A stretch of DNA of 64,000 nt from Glaciecola flavus (GCF_042646125.1 NZ_JBHRSW010000029.1:62001-126000), one strand, 5' to 3'; numbered from the stretch's first letter, positions 1-8,987 are shown. Made by a program: numbers and translations. The notes: generated by a model not told the origin, from the letters alone.

Positions 1-139
1 TGCCTTGTTTATTTTTCATGCCTCAAATAGTCTATTTTTTACGCACCTACACTAAATGGGAGCGGGATCTTGAGAACTAGAGCATAGCAGTCGTATTGGA
101 TATTTTCCCTACCCCATAAATTGATCTGTCGCCAGAAAT

Positions 140-478
140 TCAAGCTAGTCGTGCGCCATTGTGTACTGCCAAATCGGGGGTGGCGAGTACCACTTTGCCA
201 TCTTGTCTGTGAAAGCCAGTCACCAGACATTCTGACATATAGGGACCTATTTGCTTGGGGGGGAAGTTTATCACCGCCACAACTTGCTTCCCCAAGAGCG
301 AAGCTTTATCGTACAAATCGCATATCTGAGCACTCGATTTTTTTGTACCTATTTGTTCTCCAAAATCGACGACCAGTTTGTAAGCTGGCTTTCTCGCCTC
401 GGGAAAGTCCTCCACTTTAAGTATTGTCCCCACTCTTAGTTCTATTTTTTGAAAGTCACTCCATTCGATTTCGCTCAT
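140..478 (-). CDS. tRNA-binding OB-fold protein (CsaA/YgjH-like)
   Basis: The 112-residue product is a single tRNA-binding OB-fold domain of the CsaA/YgjH type, the same fold found at the C-terminus of methionyl-tRNA synthetase. Recognition comes from the early segment IELRVGTILKVEDFPEARKP and the later VVAVINFPPKQIGPYMSE, which are typical strands of this fold, and from the length, which fits the stand-alone family of about 110 residues. Members bind tRNA or act as small chaperone-like proteins; the cellular role is not well fixed, so I give no more than the family. The ATG start is the first in the frame and sits just before the first strand. The gene is monocistronic as far as visible; its downstream neighbour lies outside the window. 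Confidence 0.85.
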   Translation of the reverse strand: MSEIEWSDFQKIELRVGTILKVEDFPEARKPAYKLVVDFGEQIGTKKSSAQICDLYDKASLLGKQVVAVINFPPKQIGPYMSECLVTGFHRQDGKVVLATPDLAVHNGARLA

Positions 479-516
479 ATTTTTCCACTGTTTTCATTTG
501 TTTTATACACCATACG

Positions 517-1389
517 TCATGTTGACTCGATGGGTAAATATATATCAGTAATCATTTCGTTTTCGGGTACATCAGGAAAAAAGCTGATCCTCTCAAAAAA
601 GACCGGAAAATCGCGCAGCTTGTAATCAGATGACGTAAGCCATTGATAATATAAGTATGTTAAAGGCAAGCCTATGGAGTCATCGCTTCCGATATGTCGG
701 ATCAGCGCGCATTTTCCTCGCGGAATCGTATTATTCATCACGCCATGTTGATTTGAGGGTACGTCGTGTTTGATTGAACAGCAAATATCAAATCTGTAGT
801 CCTCTGGCGCAACTGTGTTTGGGTCATCGTATACTAAGTTAAAGGTTCTACTTTTGCTTGGTGGCAGGTTGTTTTCTTTTCGCCATTGAATAAAGCTTTG
901 TATGGTTTTGCCCAATAATTTTGGTGAGCCAAGATGAGGCAAAACAGCCAGTTTTACTTCTGCAAAATCTACCACTTTTACCTGAAACGCATGCTTATCT
1001 TTCACTATTTTGTCTCTCAATTTTAATACGGGTGAATATTTGGTTTGCCAAGCTGTCCAGTCTGGAGATTGCCTAAATTCAGACGGAGACATGTTGAAGT
1101 AACGCCTAAAGGTTCGAGTAAAAGCTTCATGACTGTCATAAGCACTCATTATTGCGATGTTGACGATCTTTTCCTCAGTTCGGTAGGCCAATTGAAATGC
1201 GGCTCTTTTCAATCTGAGTAACCTGACTAGTGAGATCAAGGGCATACCAAAATATGCGCTACATTGACGATGAAAGTGATACTTTGATAAACCGAAATGC
1301 TTACATAGCGCTTCGACATTTAAGTTTTCATCTATATTATCTTCTATGTATTTCAGTACGTCTCTGTACAAAGTTTGATAAGCTGGCAT
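517..1389 (-). CDS. AraC-family regulator with GyrI-like effector domain
   Basis: This is a 290-residue transcription regulator. The N-terminal 100 residues hold the two helix-turn-helix motifs of the AraC family (VEALCKHFGLSKYHFHRQC and the later IAIMSAYDSHEAFTRTFRRY, followed by FNMSPSEFR). The remaining residues resemble the GyrI/Rob effector-binding domain, an order seen in Rob, MarA-fused and BmrR-like drug-responsive regulators. I chose the ATG at 1389, not the upstream one at 1437, because a GGAG sequence lies about ten bases before it and the protein then begins directly with the DNA-binding domain. Its effector and targets cannot be read from the sequence. It is transcribed alone, away from the tRNA-binding gene by a short gap. 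Confidence 0.85.
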   Translation of the reverse strand: MPAYQTLYRDVLKYIEDNIDENLNVEALCKHFGLSKYHFHRQCSAYFGMPLISLVRLLRLKRAAFQLAYRTEEKIVNIAIMSAYDSHEAFTRTFRRYFNMSPSEFRQSPDWTAWQTKYSPVLKLRDKIVKDKHAFQVKVVDFAEVKLAVLPHLGSPKLLGKTIQSFIQWRKENNLPPSKSRTFNLVYDDPNTVAPEDYRFDICCSIKHDVPSNQHGVMNNTIPRGKCALIRHIGSDDSIGLPLTYLYYQWLTSSDYKLRDFPVFFERISFFPDVPENEMITDIYLPIEST

Positions 1390-1561
1390 GTAGTTAATCT
1401 CCGTTGGAGAGACAATGATAAGCGCTACAGCAAACACTTTTCTTGACTAAAATTGCTTACCCAGAGTTAACGTAAAATAGCAGGTTCAAGAGACTACAGA
1501 ACAAAATTGGGTATCAAAAAACCTTTATTCAACCCAAGGGTTGATTACATCAACTGCCCAT

Positions 1562-1894
1562 CTAATGATCATGAATCAGGCTTAAACGATTACCTTGAGA
1601 ATCCGTAAAGTGTCCAACCCCTATACGAATTAAATCAACCAGCCACCAAATACCAAGACCACCCATGGTGAGTATCATTAAGAATCCCGTCCCTACTTTA
1701 CCGTAGTAAAACCTGTGAATACCTATAAAACCAAGGAAAAAGCATAGTACGAAGGCGACTACTCCCTCGGAATTTCTTCGAGTGTTAGTATGTGGCGGCG
1801 TGTTAAAATGTTGTTTGGAGTGGCAATGAGGGCAAACTAAATCTACATCTGATATTTGTTGCCCACAGTAACGGCAAAAAACGTTAATACTCAT
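1562..1894 (-). CDS. TM2-domain membrane protein with zinc ribbon
   Basis: The 110-residue protein begins with a small zinc ribbon (CRYCGQQ then CPHCHSKQ, about residues 7-27). It continues with a TM2 domain of two membrane helices separated by a short turn (about residues 45-62 and 68-90, with the family hallmark GFIGIHRFYYGKVGTG and a polar end WWLVDLIRI). TM2 proteins are inner-membrane proteins of unknown biochemical role. The zinc ribbon plus TM2 arrangement is common in bacteria. A weak pair of overlapping dyads (around 1530-1556) lies just past its stop and may serve as a terminator. Confidence 0.85.
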   Translation of the reverse strand: MSINVFCRYCGQQISDVDLVCPHCHSKQHFNTPPHTNTRRNSEGVVAFVLCFFLGFIGIHRFYYGKVGTGFLMILTMGGLGIWWLVDLIRIGVGHFTDSQGNRLSLIHDH

Positions 1895-1972
1895 TTATCA
1901 TCCTTAATCTAAATTTTATTGGTTTACCTAAGGGCTGCAGGAAAAGCTAAAATGCCATAGCCCGCGTAAATT

Positions 1973-2117
1973 TTATAAAGGCTATGTCTGGTTTAAGTGT
2001 TGATAGTCACAAAGCAAAGCCAAAAAGGCATGGATGCCTTTTGGGAGTGCCATGGATGAGCCTACGACGACTTTGTTTTGTGACTATCAACACTTAAACC
2101 AGACAAAGCCTTTATAA
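1973..2117. repeat. Long palindromic repeat, copy 1
   Basis: Two 47-base arms (1973-2019 and 2071-2117) are reverse complements at 45 positions, separated by 51 bases. The spacer holds a perfect 9-bp hairpin with a GG loop (AAAAGGCAT, GG, ATGCCTTTT at 2023-2042) and a second CATGGATG motif at 2051-2058. The element fills most of the 350-base gap between the halogenase gene and the TM2 gene. It shares its outer sequence (GGCTATGT, TTTAAGTGTTGAT) and plan with the copy at 9151-9269. It encodes nothing. It is probably a non-autonomous palindromic repeat; it could also work as a transcript-end structure for the halogenase operon. Confidence 0.85.
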
Positions 2118-2243
2118 TTATCAATACTTTGCCTTGGCTACATTGCTTTTGCAATCATTTACTATTTTCGGTGGTTTTGGAAATATGACCGCAATTGCCT
2201 ACATCGCTTCTCAGATTGAGAATTCGGTCGCAAAGTTCAAGTG

Positions 2244-3725
2244 CTAGCGTGAACAGTATTGTTGAATAAAAGCTTGGTGAGAAGGGAGCTTTTCGACAGT
2301 TTGTTGAATTTTATATCGGTAGTTTGACAAAAACGCAGCCAATTCTGGCGCGCTCATCGCGTGTACGATGGGGTGATATTGCTTGGGCATGATACCTTGT
2401 CCAAACATCACTTGTGTCCATGAATCTACTCTAAAAATTTCTCCATCGATTTGCATCGCTTGGGCATGTTGTTTAAACAGTGCAATTCTGTGTGCCAAGG
2501 TTTCAGGGATCGACATTTGTTTGCAGTACAACCAAAACTGACCGTCGTCTCGGTCTGTGAGGTGGTAGTGCAAAATAATAAAATCGCGTAATTGTTCAAT
2601 TTCTAGTTTTGTTTGCTTGTTGTATTGCTCCCGTGCACTCTGCATATCAGTACTTTGGGGAAACATACGAATGAAACGAATAATACCACTCATGATTAAA
2701 TGGATACTGGTTGACTCGAGTGGTTCGATAAAACCACTGGATAGGCCTAGTGCCACACAATTCTTATTCCATGCCTGTAAGCGGCGGCCGGTTGTAAACT
2801 TTAGCTGCCGAGGGGCGGTAATGGCACTACCATTTATACTATCTAACAAGCGCTTTTCGGCCTCTGATTCTGACAAGTAGCGGCTGCAGTAGACTAGGCC
2901 ATTTCCTTCCCTGTGTTGCAAAGGAATCTGCCAACGCCAGCCAGCGTCGTGTGCAATTGAGCGCGTATAAGGTAGTGGCGAATCTACACACTCACTTTGC
3001 ACAACGCAAGCACTGTCGCAAGGTAGCCAATGTGACCAATCTTCGTAGCCAGTATGCAGTGCTTGTTCAATAAGCAAGCCCTTAAAACCGGTGCAGTCGA
3101 TGAACATGTCGCCCTCAATTTGCTCGCCAGAACTCAATTCAAGGGATAGAATATCACCAGTGTGCTTGTGTTTATGTACTTTCGCTATGTTGCCTTCAAT
3201 GCGTTTAATACCTGCACGCTCACTGTATTCACGCAAAAATTTAGCGTAGGCTGTTGCATCTAAGTGAAACGCATAATTGAGGTTTAACTGCTCTGTTTTA
3301 ACAAATTTTCCGGCTTTAGCCGCTTGTAATTCAAGACAATATTCAGAAAAATCAGCGTGGTGGCCTTCTTGCAAACCCCTTAGCCAAAAATGATGGAAGT
3401 CGGCAAAAAAACTCTCTTGCCCCGTTTTGCCAAAAGAGTGGATATAGCGAGAATCGCTGCGACCCCAGCCTTCAAACTCGATTCCCAGTTTGAAGGTGGC
3501 TGATGTTGCGCGCATAAATGTTGGTTCGTCTATGCCGAGCAACTGGTTAAACACCCGAATAGGAGGAATAGTTGCCTCACCCACCGCGATAGTGCCTATT
3601 TGTTCAGATTCAATTAGGACGACTTCCATGACTTTTCCAAGTTGTTTGGCAATGGCGGCGGCTGCCATCCAACCTGCTGTGCCACCTCCGGCTATCACAA
3701 TTTTTTGGATCGTATTCGGTTCCAT
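2244..3725 (-). CDS. Flavin-dependent tryptophan halogenase family protein
   Basis: The 493-residue protein belongs to the FAD-dependent tryptophan 7-halogenase (PrnA-like) family. Visible hallmarks are the FAD-binding GGGTAGWMAA near the N-terminus, the segment TFKLGIEFEGW carrying the lysine that corresponds to the catalytic lysine of PrnA, and the WRWQIP motif (WxWxIP) that separates halogenases from monooxygenases. Length is normal. Family enzymes chlorinate or brominate indoles using reduced FAD, halide and oxygen. No flavin reductase or peptide synthetase is near, so the substrate is unknown. It is the last gene of a run with cupin, SapC and TonB-receptor genes. In marine gammaproteobacteria and Caulobacter relatives this set recurs at carbohydrate-uptake loci, where the halogenase role is unexplained. 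Confidence 0.9.
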   Translation of the reverse strand: MEPNTIQKIVIAGGGTAGWMAAAAIAKQLGKVMEVVLIESEQIGTIAVGEATIPPIRVFNQLLGIDEPTFMRATSATFKLGIEFEGWGRSDSRYIHSFGKTGQESFFADFHHFWLRGLQEGHHADFSEYCLELQAAKAGKFVKTEQLNLNYAFHLDATAYAKFLREYSERAGIKRIEGNIAKVHKHKHTGDILSLELSSGEQIEGDMFIDCTGFKGLLIEQALHTGYEDWSHWLPCDSACVVQSECVDSPLPYTRSIAHDAGWRWQIPLQHREGNGLVYCSRYLSESEAEKRLLDSINGSAITAPRQLKFTTGRRLQAWNKNCVALGLSSGFIEPLESTSIHLIMSGIIRFIRMFPQSTDMQSAREQYNKQTKLEIEQLRDFIILHYHLTDRDDGQFWLYCKQMSIPETLAHRIALFKQHAQAMQIDGEIFRVDSWTQVMFGQGIMPKQYHPIVHAMSAPELAAFLSNYRYKIQQTVEKLPSHQAFIQQYCSR

Positions 3726-3736
3726 TTTTGCCTCGT

Positions 3737-4786
3737 TTACCGGTTCAACTTGTTCAATATATTGGCTTTTAATTGCCTAGCGCGAATGTCATTTGGTGGG
3801 GCGAGCACACCCCATGTGTGTTCGGGTAAATGTTCTCTAGATAAATCTGGATCCGCAAAAACATAGTAATCAAATATGTGTTTCCATGCCGCTTTTTCGA
3901 GTTCAGGTTGGTCGCGTAGGCTTAATAGCGCATGCATAAGTACCGTGCTGGCTTTACCCATCATTGGATGGGACGGTGTCCACCAATAATTGACCAAGGT
4001 GTTAAACCGATCAAAGCTTTCTACTTGGTGCCACCACATCGTCGGTAAAAACAGAGCATCACCAGGACTTAAATCGGCAATGCACGCATGTTCAAGGGCT
4101 TGCTTGAATTTTGGGAACTTGACATAGTCTGGATTGCTAAAATCTACCATACTGACTACTTGCCCACCGGGTGTGGGATGAAAAGGGCCGGGGTACAAAT
4201 TCTCAATTTGAGCGGGGGGAAACAAGGTAAACCTTCGATGACCAATGGCACAGCATGCAATATTTGACAGTTCATCATAGTGGCATGATACAAGCGTTTT
4301 ATTGCCAATCCATATGCTGGCGCGGGGGACTACACCTCCTAATGCACGGGGATCAAAGCAGATATCATTGTCATTGAGCAGTGTTGGAAAGTGTTGTTTG
4401 ATGTCGTTAGACGCGATGTAAAAACTCGGCGGTTGAGGAGCATTGAGGTGTTCAATAATACTGTCTAAAAATTCGTCTAATTGGGTTTTTTTTATTGAAA
4501 AATTACATGCGCTAAGTGTGTCATTGTAGAAATAACGCCCTTCAATTTCCGGTGAACCATAATATGCGCCAGCGGGTTTACCATTGTAATGGGACTTTAA
4601 ATACTTGACTGCCATTTGTGGGCTGTTGAGCCCTTTCTGCACTAAAGGCCAGTTTTTCACTAAGCCTTTCAATACAATGGGTACCTCGGAGTCGAAAATA
4701 TCTTGCGGGATACTGTTTATATCCACATTTTCAACAACCTCAACGAGAGGCAATGAACTAGAGGGAAAGGGACTGCTTTTCGACAT
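3737..4786 (-). CDS. Cupin-like (JmjC/cupin_8) protein
   Basis: The 349-residue protein is a cupin_8/JmjC-like domain protein, related to Fe(II)/2-oxoglutarate hydroxylases. The candidate metal ligands are visible: HYDELSNI (the HxD pair, near residue 175) and the later WWHQVESFDRFNTLVNYWW that supplies the distal histidine. The segment LSPGDALFLPTMWWH is the usual cupin strand pair. It starts 5 bases after the SapC gene stop and ends 11 bases before the halogenase gene, so the three are translated from one message. A protein or small-molecule hydroxylase is likely; the substrate is unknown. Confidence 0.85.
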   Translation of the reverse strand: MSKSSPFPSSSLPLVEVVENVDINSIPQDIFDSEVPIVLKGLVKNWPLVQKGLNSPQMAVKYLKSHYNGKPAGAYYGSPEIEGRYFYNDTLSACNFSIKKTQLDEFLDSIIEHLNAPQPPSFYIASNDIKQHFPTLLNDNDICFDPRALGGVVPRASIWIGNKTLVSCHYDELSNIACCAIGHRRFTLFPPAQIENLYPGPFHPTPGGQVVSMVDFSNPDYVKFPKFKQALEHACIADLSPGDALFLPTMWWHQVESFDRFNTLVNYWWTPSHPMMGKASTVLMHALLSLRDQPELEKAAWKHIFDYYVFADPDLSREHLPEHTWGVLAPPNDIRARQLKANILNKLNR

Positions 4787-4791
4787 GAGAT

Positions 4792-5535
4792 TTATGACGC
4801 TTCATCTGCTGGCTGAGATATTTGGTTTTGCCAGTTCACCAGTTTTTGTACATTGCTCATTGACGCTCGAATCAAATATGCACATTGTAGAAAACCAGCG
4901 CGATGCAATTGATGAAGAGTGTCGGCTGACAAAGCTTGGAGTTTTGCTTCGCTAATAGTGTAATTGCCATGCAAACGGTGCTTTTCATTGTCGTATAAAT
5001 TTAGCTCTAGCTCTACCGCTTCGAATAAGTCTAAAGACGTAAATGCTTCTATCATTTTTTCACCTAGCTCCATGCCGTCCATCATGTGGGTAAAAATATG
5101 ACTAATGTGCTCAAGGTAGGGGCTGTTGCCTCCGTGCTGTAAAAATACAGCATGCCCTTTTTCTCGATTGACTCGTGGGTGGTCGAGGTCGATGTGGATC
5201 ACCGGTGTTTTTTCTGCGCCACCTTCTGCCGACTGATCTTGAAAGCCAATTGCAAAGGGTCCTCTTGATACTGCAGCCGGAATATAATTGGCACGCCATT
5301 GCCCATCTTGAATAAATAAATTCTGATCATTCAACAAACCAAGCATAGCAACCGCTTGATACGCTTTGGTGTCGGGATGTTGCCTAAAAAAAATCGGGTA
5401 TTCTTTTTGTACATCACCAAACTCGGTGGGAAAGGTGACGACGGCGCCAACGTTGTCTCCGTAATCGCCGGCATAGTCAGTCAATATTTTTATATCGTGG
5501 TGAGTTACGTTGTTAAGTAATTGGTGGTTTGGCAT
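4792..5535 (-). CDS. SapC family protein
   Basis: This 247-residue protein is a member of the SapC family, named after an S-layer-associated gene of Campylobacter. Recognition is by overall composition: an N-terminal NVTHHDIKI opening, YPIFFRQHPDTKAYQAVAML, and the central IGFQDQSAEGG region with later helices rich in charged residues. In marine proteobacteria SapC genes almost always sit beside a TonB-dependent receptor together with cupin_8 and tryptophan-halogenase genes, as here. No catalytic motif is evident and no signal peptide is present, so it is probably cytoplasmic. It is the first gene after the terminator that follows the receptor gene, so it may have its own promoter in the 5536-5732 interval or depend on read-through. 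Confidence 0.85.
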   Translation of the reverse strand: MPNHQLLNNVTHHDIKILTDYAGDYGDNVGAVVTFPTEFGDVQKEYPIFFRQHPDTKAYQAVAMLGLLNDQNLFIQDGQWRANYIPAAVSRGPFAIGFQDQSAEGGAEKTPVIHIDLDHPRVNREKGHAVFLQHGGNSPYLEHISHIFTHMMDGMELGEKMIEAFTSLDLFEAVELELNLYDNEKHRLHGNYTISEAKLQALSADTLHQLHRAGFLQCAYLIRASMSNVQKLVNWQNQISQPADEAS

Positions 5536-5732
5536 AGATGACTTCTTATAGGTAGCAGACTCTGATTGCTTAAACTAGCGCTCCAAACCAATTGTCTACA
5601 TATGGTAAATGGAACCTTAACTTATTTAACCACAATCATTTACAAATGCTAAGGGGGCTTACTCCCAATTTGCGTATTAAAGTGCAGTGAGTCGAGGAGA
5701 TATCCTCGTGTCGCGTGTTTTTCACTACAAAT

Positions 5733-5766
5733 AAAAAACTCAGCCGCTTGGGATAAGCGACTGAGT
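5733..5766 (-). terminator. Rho-independent terminator after TonB receptor gene
   Basis: On the minus strand a 12-bp stem (arms 5755-5766 and 5738-5749, one G-T pair) with a 5-base loop is followed by six T residues. It begins about 20 bases past the receptor stop codon and lies before the SapC gene, so it should separate receptor transcription from the SapC-cupin-halogenase genes. Confidence 0.85.
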
Positions 5767-5787
5767 AAGTGACGGCGCGAATAAAAA

Positions 5788-8700
5788 TTAAAACACGTAT
5801 CGCGCAGACAGTTGATAGCGCGCGCCAAGGTCAATCACATTCCACACTTGTCTAACAGAGCGGCTATGTGTGCGCTGATCTTCATCTGTAATGTTTATCC
5901 CTTCTAAGGAAACGGTTGTATTGTCATTGATGTTATAGCTGACACTGAAGTCCCACTGCGAATAATCTTCTGTGTACCGCGGTACGCGTCCGGCTTGTGT
6001 TAAGAAGGTATCCCGCCAGTTGTAGGCCAAACGAGCTTGAATACCATGCTTTTCATACATGGCCACTAGGTTTGCACTGTCACTTAGTCCTGTTAACGCG
6101 AATTGAGAAATGTCGGGTGCGGCAGAGTTGTCATATTTAACATCGCCATTTACCAAAGTGTAGTTAGCAGACAAGCCAAAGCCCGTGTCACCAAAGAAGT
6201 GTAAAACAGCAAATTCTGCACCATACAAGTTTGCATCACGGTTATTGATAGGGCGTGAAGTTAAAAACTGAAATTGCGGATCACTGTCATTGGGGGTAAT
6301 GTCGTAGGCCGTCGCAATGATTTCAGAGAAGGCTAGCTGTCCCCCAGCATCGGCTACACCCGTCAGATAATCGGCGGCACCGTTAGGGAAATCCTGAGGG
6401 TTATCCAAAATGGCCGTCATAACAAATAGCGAGGTTTCTTCTACGGTGACACCAATCGAATTGAGGGCGTCCCATGCGGCTTGTGCGCGAGGGCCTGCCG
6501 TTGCATCGCGTAAATCAAATTGAGGTAATTCGACCTGTTCGTTACCAATGAAGTTACTGACTCGCTTGTCAAAGTAACCCACCGATACATAGCTTGCTTC
6601 ACCAAAGTAATATTCAAATGATAAATCAAAGTTGTTTGACAGCAAGGGCACTAAGCTTGGGTTTGAGGCTGAAGCACGAGGTGTTGAGCCGATTAAGGTC
6701 GGGGCGTCAGTACCAATACCTGAAACAGAGGCGCGCAATTGGTCGTAATTCGCACGGGCGATAGTTTGGCCAAATGACATACGTGCCTTAATTTTATCGG
6801 TTAATGCTACATCGATATCAAGGCTCGGAAGCAAATGGTTGTAATTGTGCTCTTCGATCACTTCATTTGTTTCTTCGCTGTTCACTACAGTAAAATCATT
6901 GTTGTCTGTCCACAGAATACGCAGAGGGATGGCTTGGATAGACGTTGATTTTACATCGGTACTTTCATAGCGCACACCGGCAAGCACATTGGTCGGCATA
7001 CCGCCTACTTCTGTTTCTACCGAATATTGAATGTATGCGGAATAAGTATCTTCCTCAACGGTGTGATCATGATCTCTTACGCCTGTTGTTTCGAACTCAG
7101 TTTCGAATGGGTACCCATAATCGGCTAGACCCCAGCGCATGATGTCGACGGCGTTCCCTCTAAAGGCTGTGATACCGGTGTTGCTTGTATCGTAATCGTC
7201 AAATTGCCCTAAAATATCAAACTCTTCAATCAAACCATCGGGCAATTCTCCTGGGTTAGCAATCCCCCAGTCACCCTGTTTTAAGGTATTGTTCGACTGT
7301 AATTGACGCATTTCCATTGAACGGGTTTCGATACCAAAATCAAATTGACCGTCTTCTAAGAAATAGCTTCCTTCTAGTCTAGTTTGATTGATATCTGTGG
7401 TTTGAGACGATGATCTCACTCGCGCATAGTTTGTACCTACGTCGGTGGTGTCCCAAACGCCATTACATGGAGGTAAGTTTTGCTTATCCGTCGTTCTTGA
7501 TTTCACACAGTCATCAGTAGTGACGCGCACAATCGGGAATTCACCGGTAAAGTTGTAACTCTGTGATAAGCCCACAGGTGAAGCCAAGCCTGCTTGCAAT
7601 TGGCCTATATTACTGCCGCCTAAATCATCTGGCAGGCTGTCCATACTGGAGTCATGAATATCAAAATTGAGGACTAAATTATCGCTTACGTTGTACTCCA
7701 GATTTAACCCAAGAGACTTCAACTCGTTTGCTTGCGCGGTATATATTTGCGTAGCGGTATTGTCTTTTGTGCCGCCTGGATTTTCGGTGATAAGAACGCC
7801 AGTTGCCACAGGTTGGTCGGTATCAAAAGTGATCGTATCGTGACTACGTGTGAGCCAAAATCCCGCTTGCGCCTCTTGCTGGAGGAGTTCATTTTTGGCG
7901 TAGGTATAGTCCATTGTTGCGACAAAATCGTCAGTCGGCGCGTACTGCAAAGTTAGTTGCGCGTTGGTGCGGTCGCGTTCAAAATCCGAATGATAAAAGC
8001 GCAAGTCGTTGGGTAGACCAAAAAGTTGCCCTTCGGCTGGTGGGTTAACAATGCGGCTGGTTGTGTAGGCGGCGTTTTGCTCGCCATTAGGGCCATCGGC
8101 TATGCCAAAACCATCGTATTGAAAGGTATCGCTATCTGCATTATATGTGGGTGACCAAGTCTGGAAACGCCATCCACTTACGCCTGCTCTCGATGAGCCA
8201 CTATGGCGGGTTTGGTGACTTAAGGTTAAGCCTACTCCCCACGTTGAATCGTCATTCGCGTAACTAAAAATACCCGATAACTCCGGTGTAAAGTCATCAC
8301 CGCTTACGACAGTGGTGTCATGGACGATCTTCGCCCCCACACTGGCTTGGAAGCCTTCTGTATTGAGTGGGCGAGCCGTTTTTATGTTGATTGTTGCGCC
8401 GATTCCACCCGTTGCGATATTGGCCTTACCTGTTTTATAGACTTCAACAGCGCGTACGCTTTCGGATGCTAAGTTACCGAAATCAAAGGCTCGCGAAGTA
8501 CCGCCACCACTACCATATGCCGATGCAGCCGGCATCATTCTGCCGTTTAAGGTCACCATGTTTTTATCTGCGCCAAAACCCCGTACGGTGACGTTTTGGC
8601 CTTCACCGTTGTTTCGATTAATTGAAACACCCGTAATACGCTGAAGTGATTCGGCTAGGTTTGTGTCTGGAAATTTACCAATGTCTTCCGCTGAAATGGC

Positions 8701-8889
8701 ATCAACGACACCCTTGGCGTCTCGTTTAATGCTGACTGATTCTTGTAAACTACCTCGGATGCCGCGAACTTGAATCACTTCAGCCTCATCACTATCTTGA
8801 GCCAAAACAGGCGCAACTGCAGTTGTACCGACTACCAATGCGATACTTCTAGCGAGTATTGACGGTTTAAAGCGAAAAGATGGTTTCAT
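5788..8889 (-). CDS. TonB-dependent receptor, large
   Basis: The 1033-residue protein is an outer-membrane TonB-dependent receptor. A signal peptide covers about residues 1-30 (ending VAPVLAQ). The plug domain follows (IQVRGIRGSLQESV, EDIGKFPDTNLAESLQRITG, VTVRGFG, then GGIGATINIKTARPL). The long remainder is the beta barrel, ending in YQLSARYVF with a terminal aromatic as expected for barrel assembly. This subfamily, with the IRGSLQxS opening and length above 900, is typical of Alteromonadales and Caulobacterales receptors for sugars or oligosaccharides. Companion SapC, cupin and halogenase genes and a LacI-type operator over the promoter agree with a regulated carbon source. No glycoside hydrolase is adjacent, so the ligand is not identified. 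Confidence 0.93.
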   Translation of the reverse strand: MKPSFRFKPSILARSIALVVGTTAVAPVLAQDSDEAEVIQVRGIRGSLQESVSIKRDAKGVVDAISAEDIGKFPDTNLAESLQRITGVSINRNNGEGQNVTVRGFGADKNMVTLNGRMMPAASAYGSGGGTSRAFDFGNLASESVRAVEVYKTGKANIATGGIGATINIKTARPLNTEGFQASVGAKIVHDTTVVSGDDFTPELSGIFSYANDDSTWGVGLTLSHQTRHSGSSRAGVSGWRFQTWSPTYNADSDTFQYDGFGIADGPNGEQNAAYTTSRIVNPPAEGQLFGLPNDLRFYHSDFERDRTNAQLTLQYAPTDDFVATMDYTYAKNELLQQEAQAGFWLTRSHDTITFDTDQPVATGVLITENPGGTKDNTATQIYTAQANELKSLGLNLEYNVSDNLVLNFDIHDSSMDSLPDDLGGSNIGQLQAGLASPVGLSQSYNFTGEFPIVRVTTDDCVKSRTTDKQNLPPCNGVWDTTDVGTNYARVRSSSQTTDINQTRLEGSYFLEDGQFDFGIETRSMEMRQLQSNNTLKQGDWGIANPGELPDGLIEEFDILGQFDDYDTSNTGITAFRGNAVDIMRWGLADYGYPFETEFETTGVRDHDHTVEEDTYSAYIQYSVETEVGGMPTNVLAGVRYESTDVKSTSIQAIPLRILWTDNNDFTVVNSEETNEVIEEHNYNHLLPSLDIDVALTDKIKARMSFGQTIARANYDQLRASVSGIGTDAPTLIGSTPRASASNPSLVPLLSNNFDLSFEYYFGEASYVSVGYFDKRVSNFIGNEQVELPQFDLRDATAGPRAQAAWDALNSIGVTVEETSLFVMTAILDNPQDFPNGAADYLTGVADAGGQLAFSEIIATAYDITPNDSDPQFQFLTSRPINNRDANLYGAEFAVLHFFGDTGFGLSANYTLVNGDVKYDNSAAPDISQFALTGLSDSANLVAMYEKHGIQARLAYNWRDTFLTQAGRVPRYTEDYSQWDFSVSYNINDNTTVSLEGINITDEDQRTHSRSVRQVWNVIDLGARYQLSARYVF

Positions 8890-8944
8890 TGATATATCCC
8901 TTTAGTTGTTGTTTTAAGTGTGTAAACAAACACACACTCATTTA

Positions 8945-8987
8945 TGAAAGCGTTTACAAAGTAAAGTACATGAAACGATAATGTCAA
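8945..8987 (-). promoter_or_regulatory. Promoter with LacI-type operator upstream of TonB receptor
   Basis: Reading the minus strand, a perfect TTGACA -35 (8982-8987) is followed after 16 bases by TTTACT (8960-8965, four of six -10 bases). Directly downstream, over the expected start point, lies the palindrome TGTAAACGCTTTCA (8945-8958), which matches the LacI/GalR-family operator pattern TGWAARCGYTTWCA. Its placement suggests repression relieved by a sugar. No LacI-family gene is in the window. A second small dyad (GTGTGT...ACACAC, about 8919-8938) lies between it and the receptor start. Confidence 0.65.

Noticed and set aside
39..230. Minus-strand frame of 63 residues at the left edge
   Set aside because: It overlaps the end of the tRNA-binding protein gene in another frame and has no protein-like features.
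1973..2117. The long palindrome as an integron attC site
   Set aside because: No GTTRRRY core or R/L box layout, the arms are almost perfectly paired along their whole length, and no integrase or cassette array is present.
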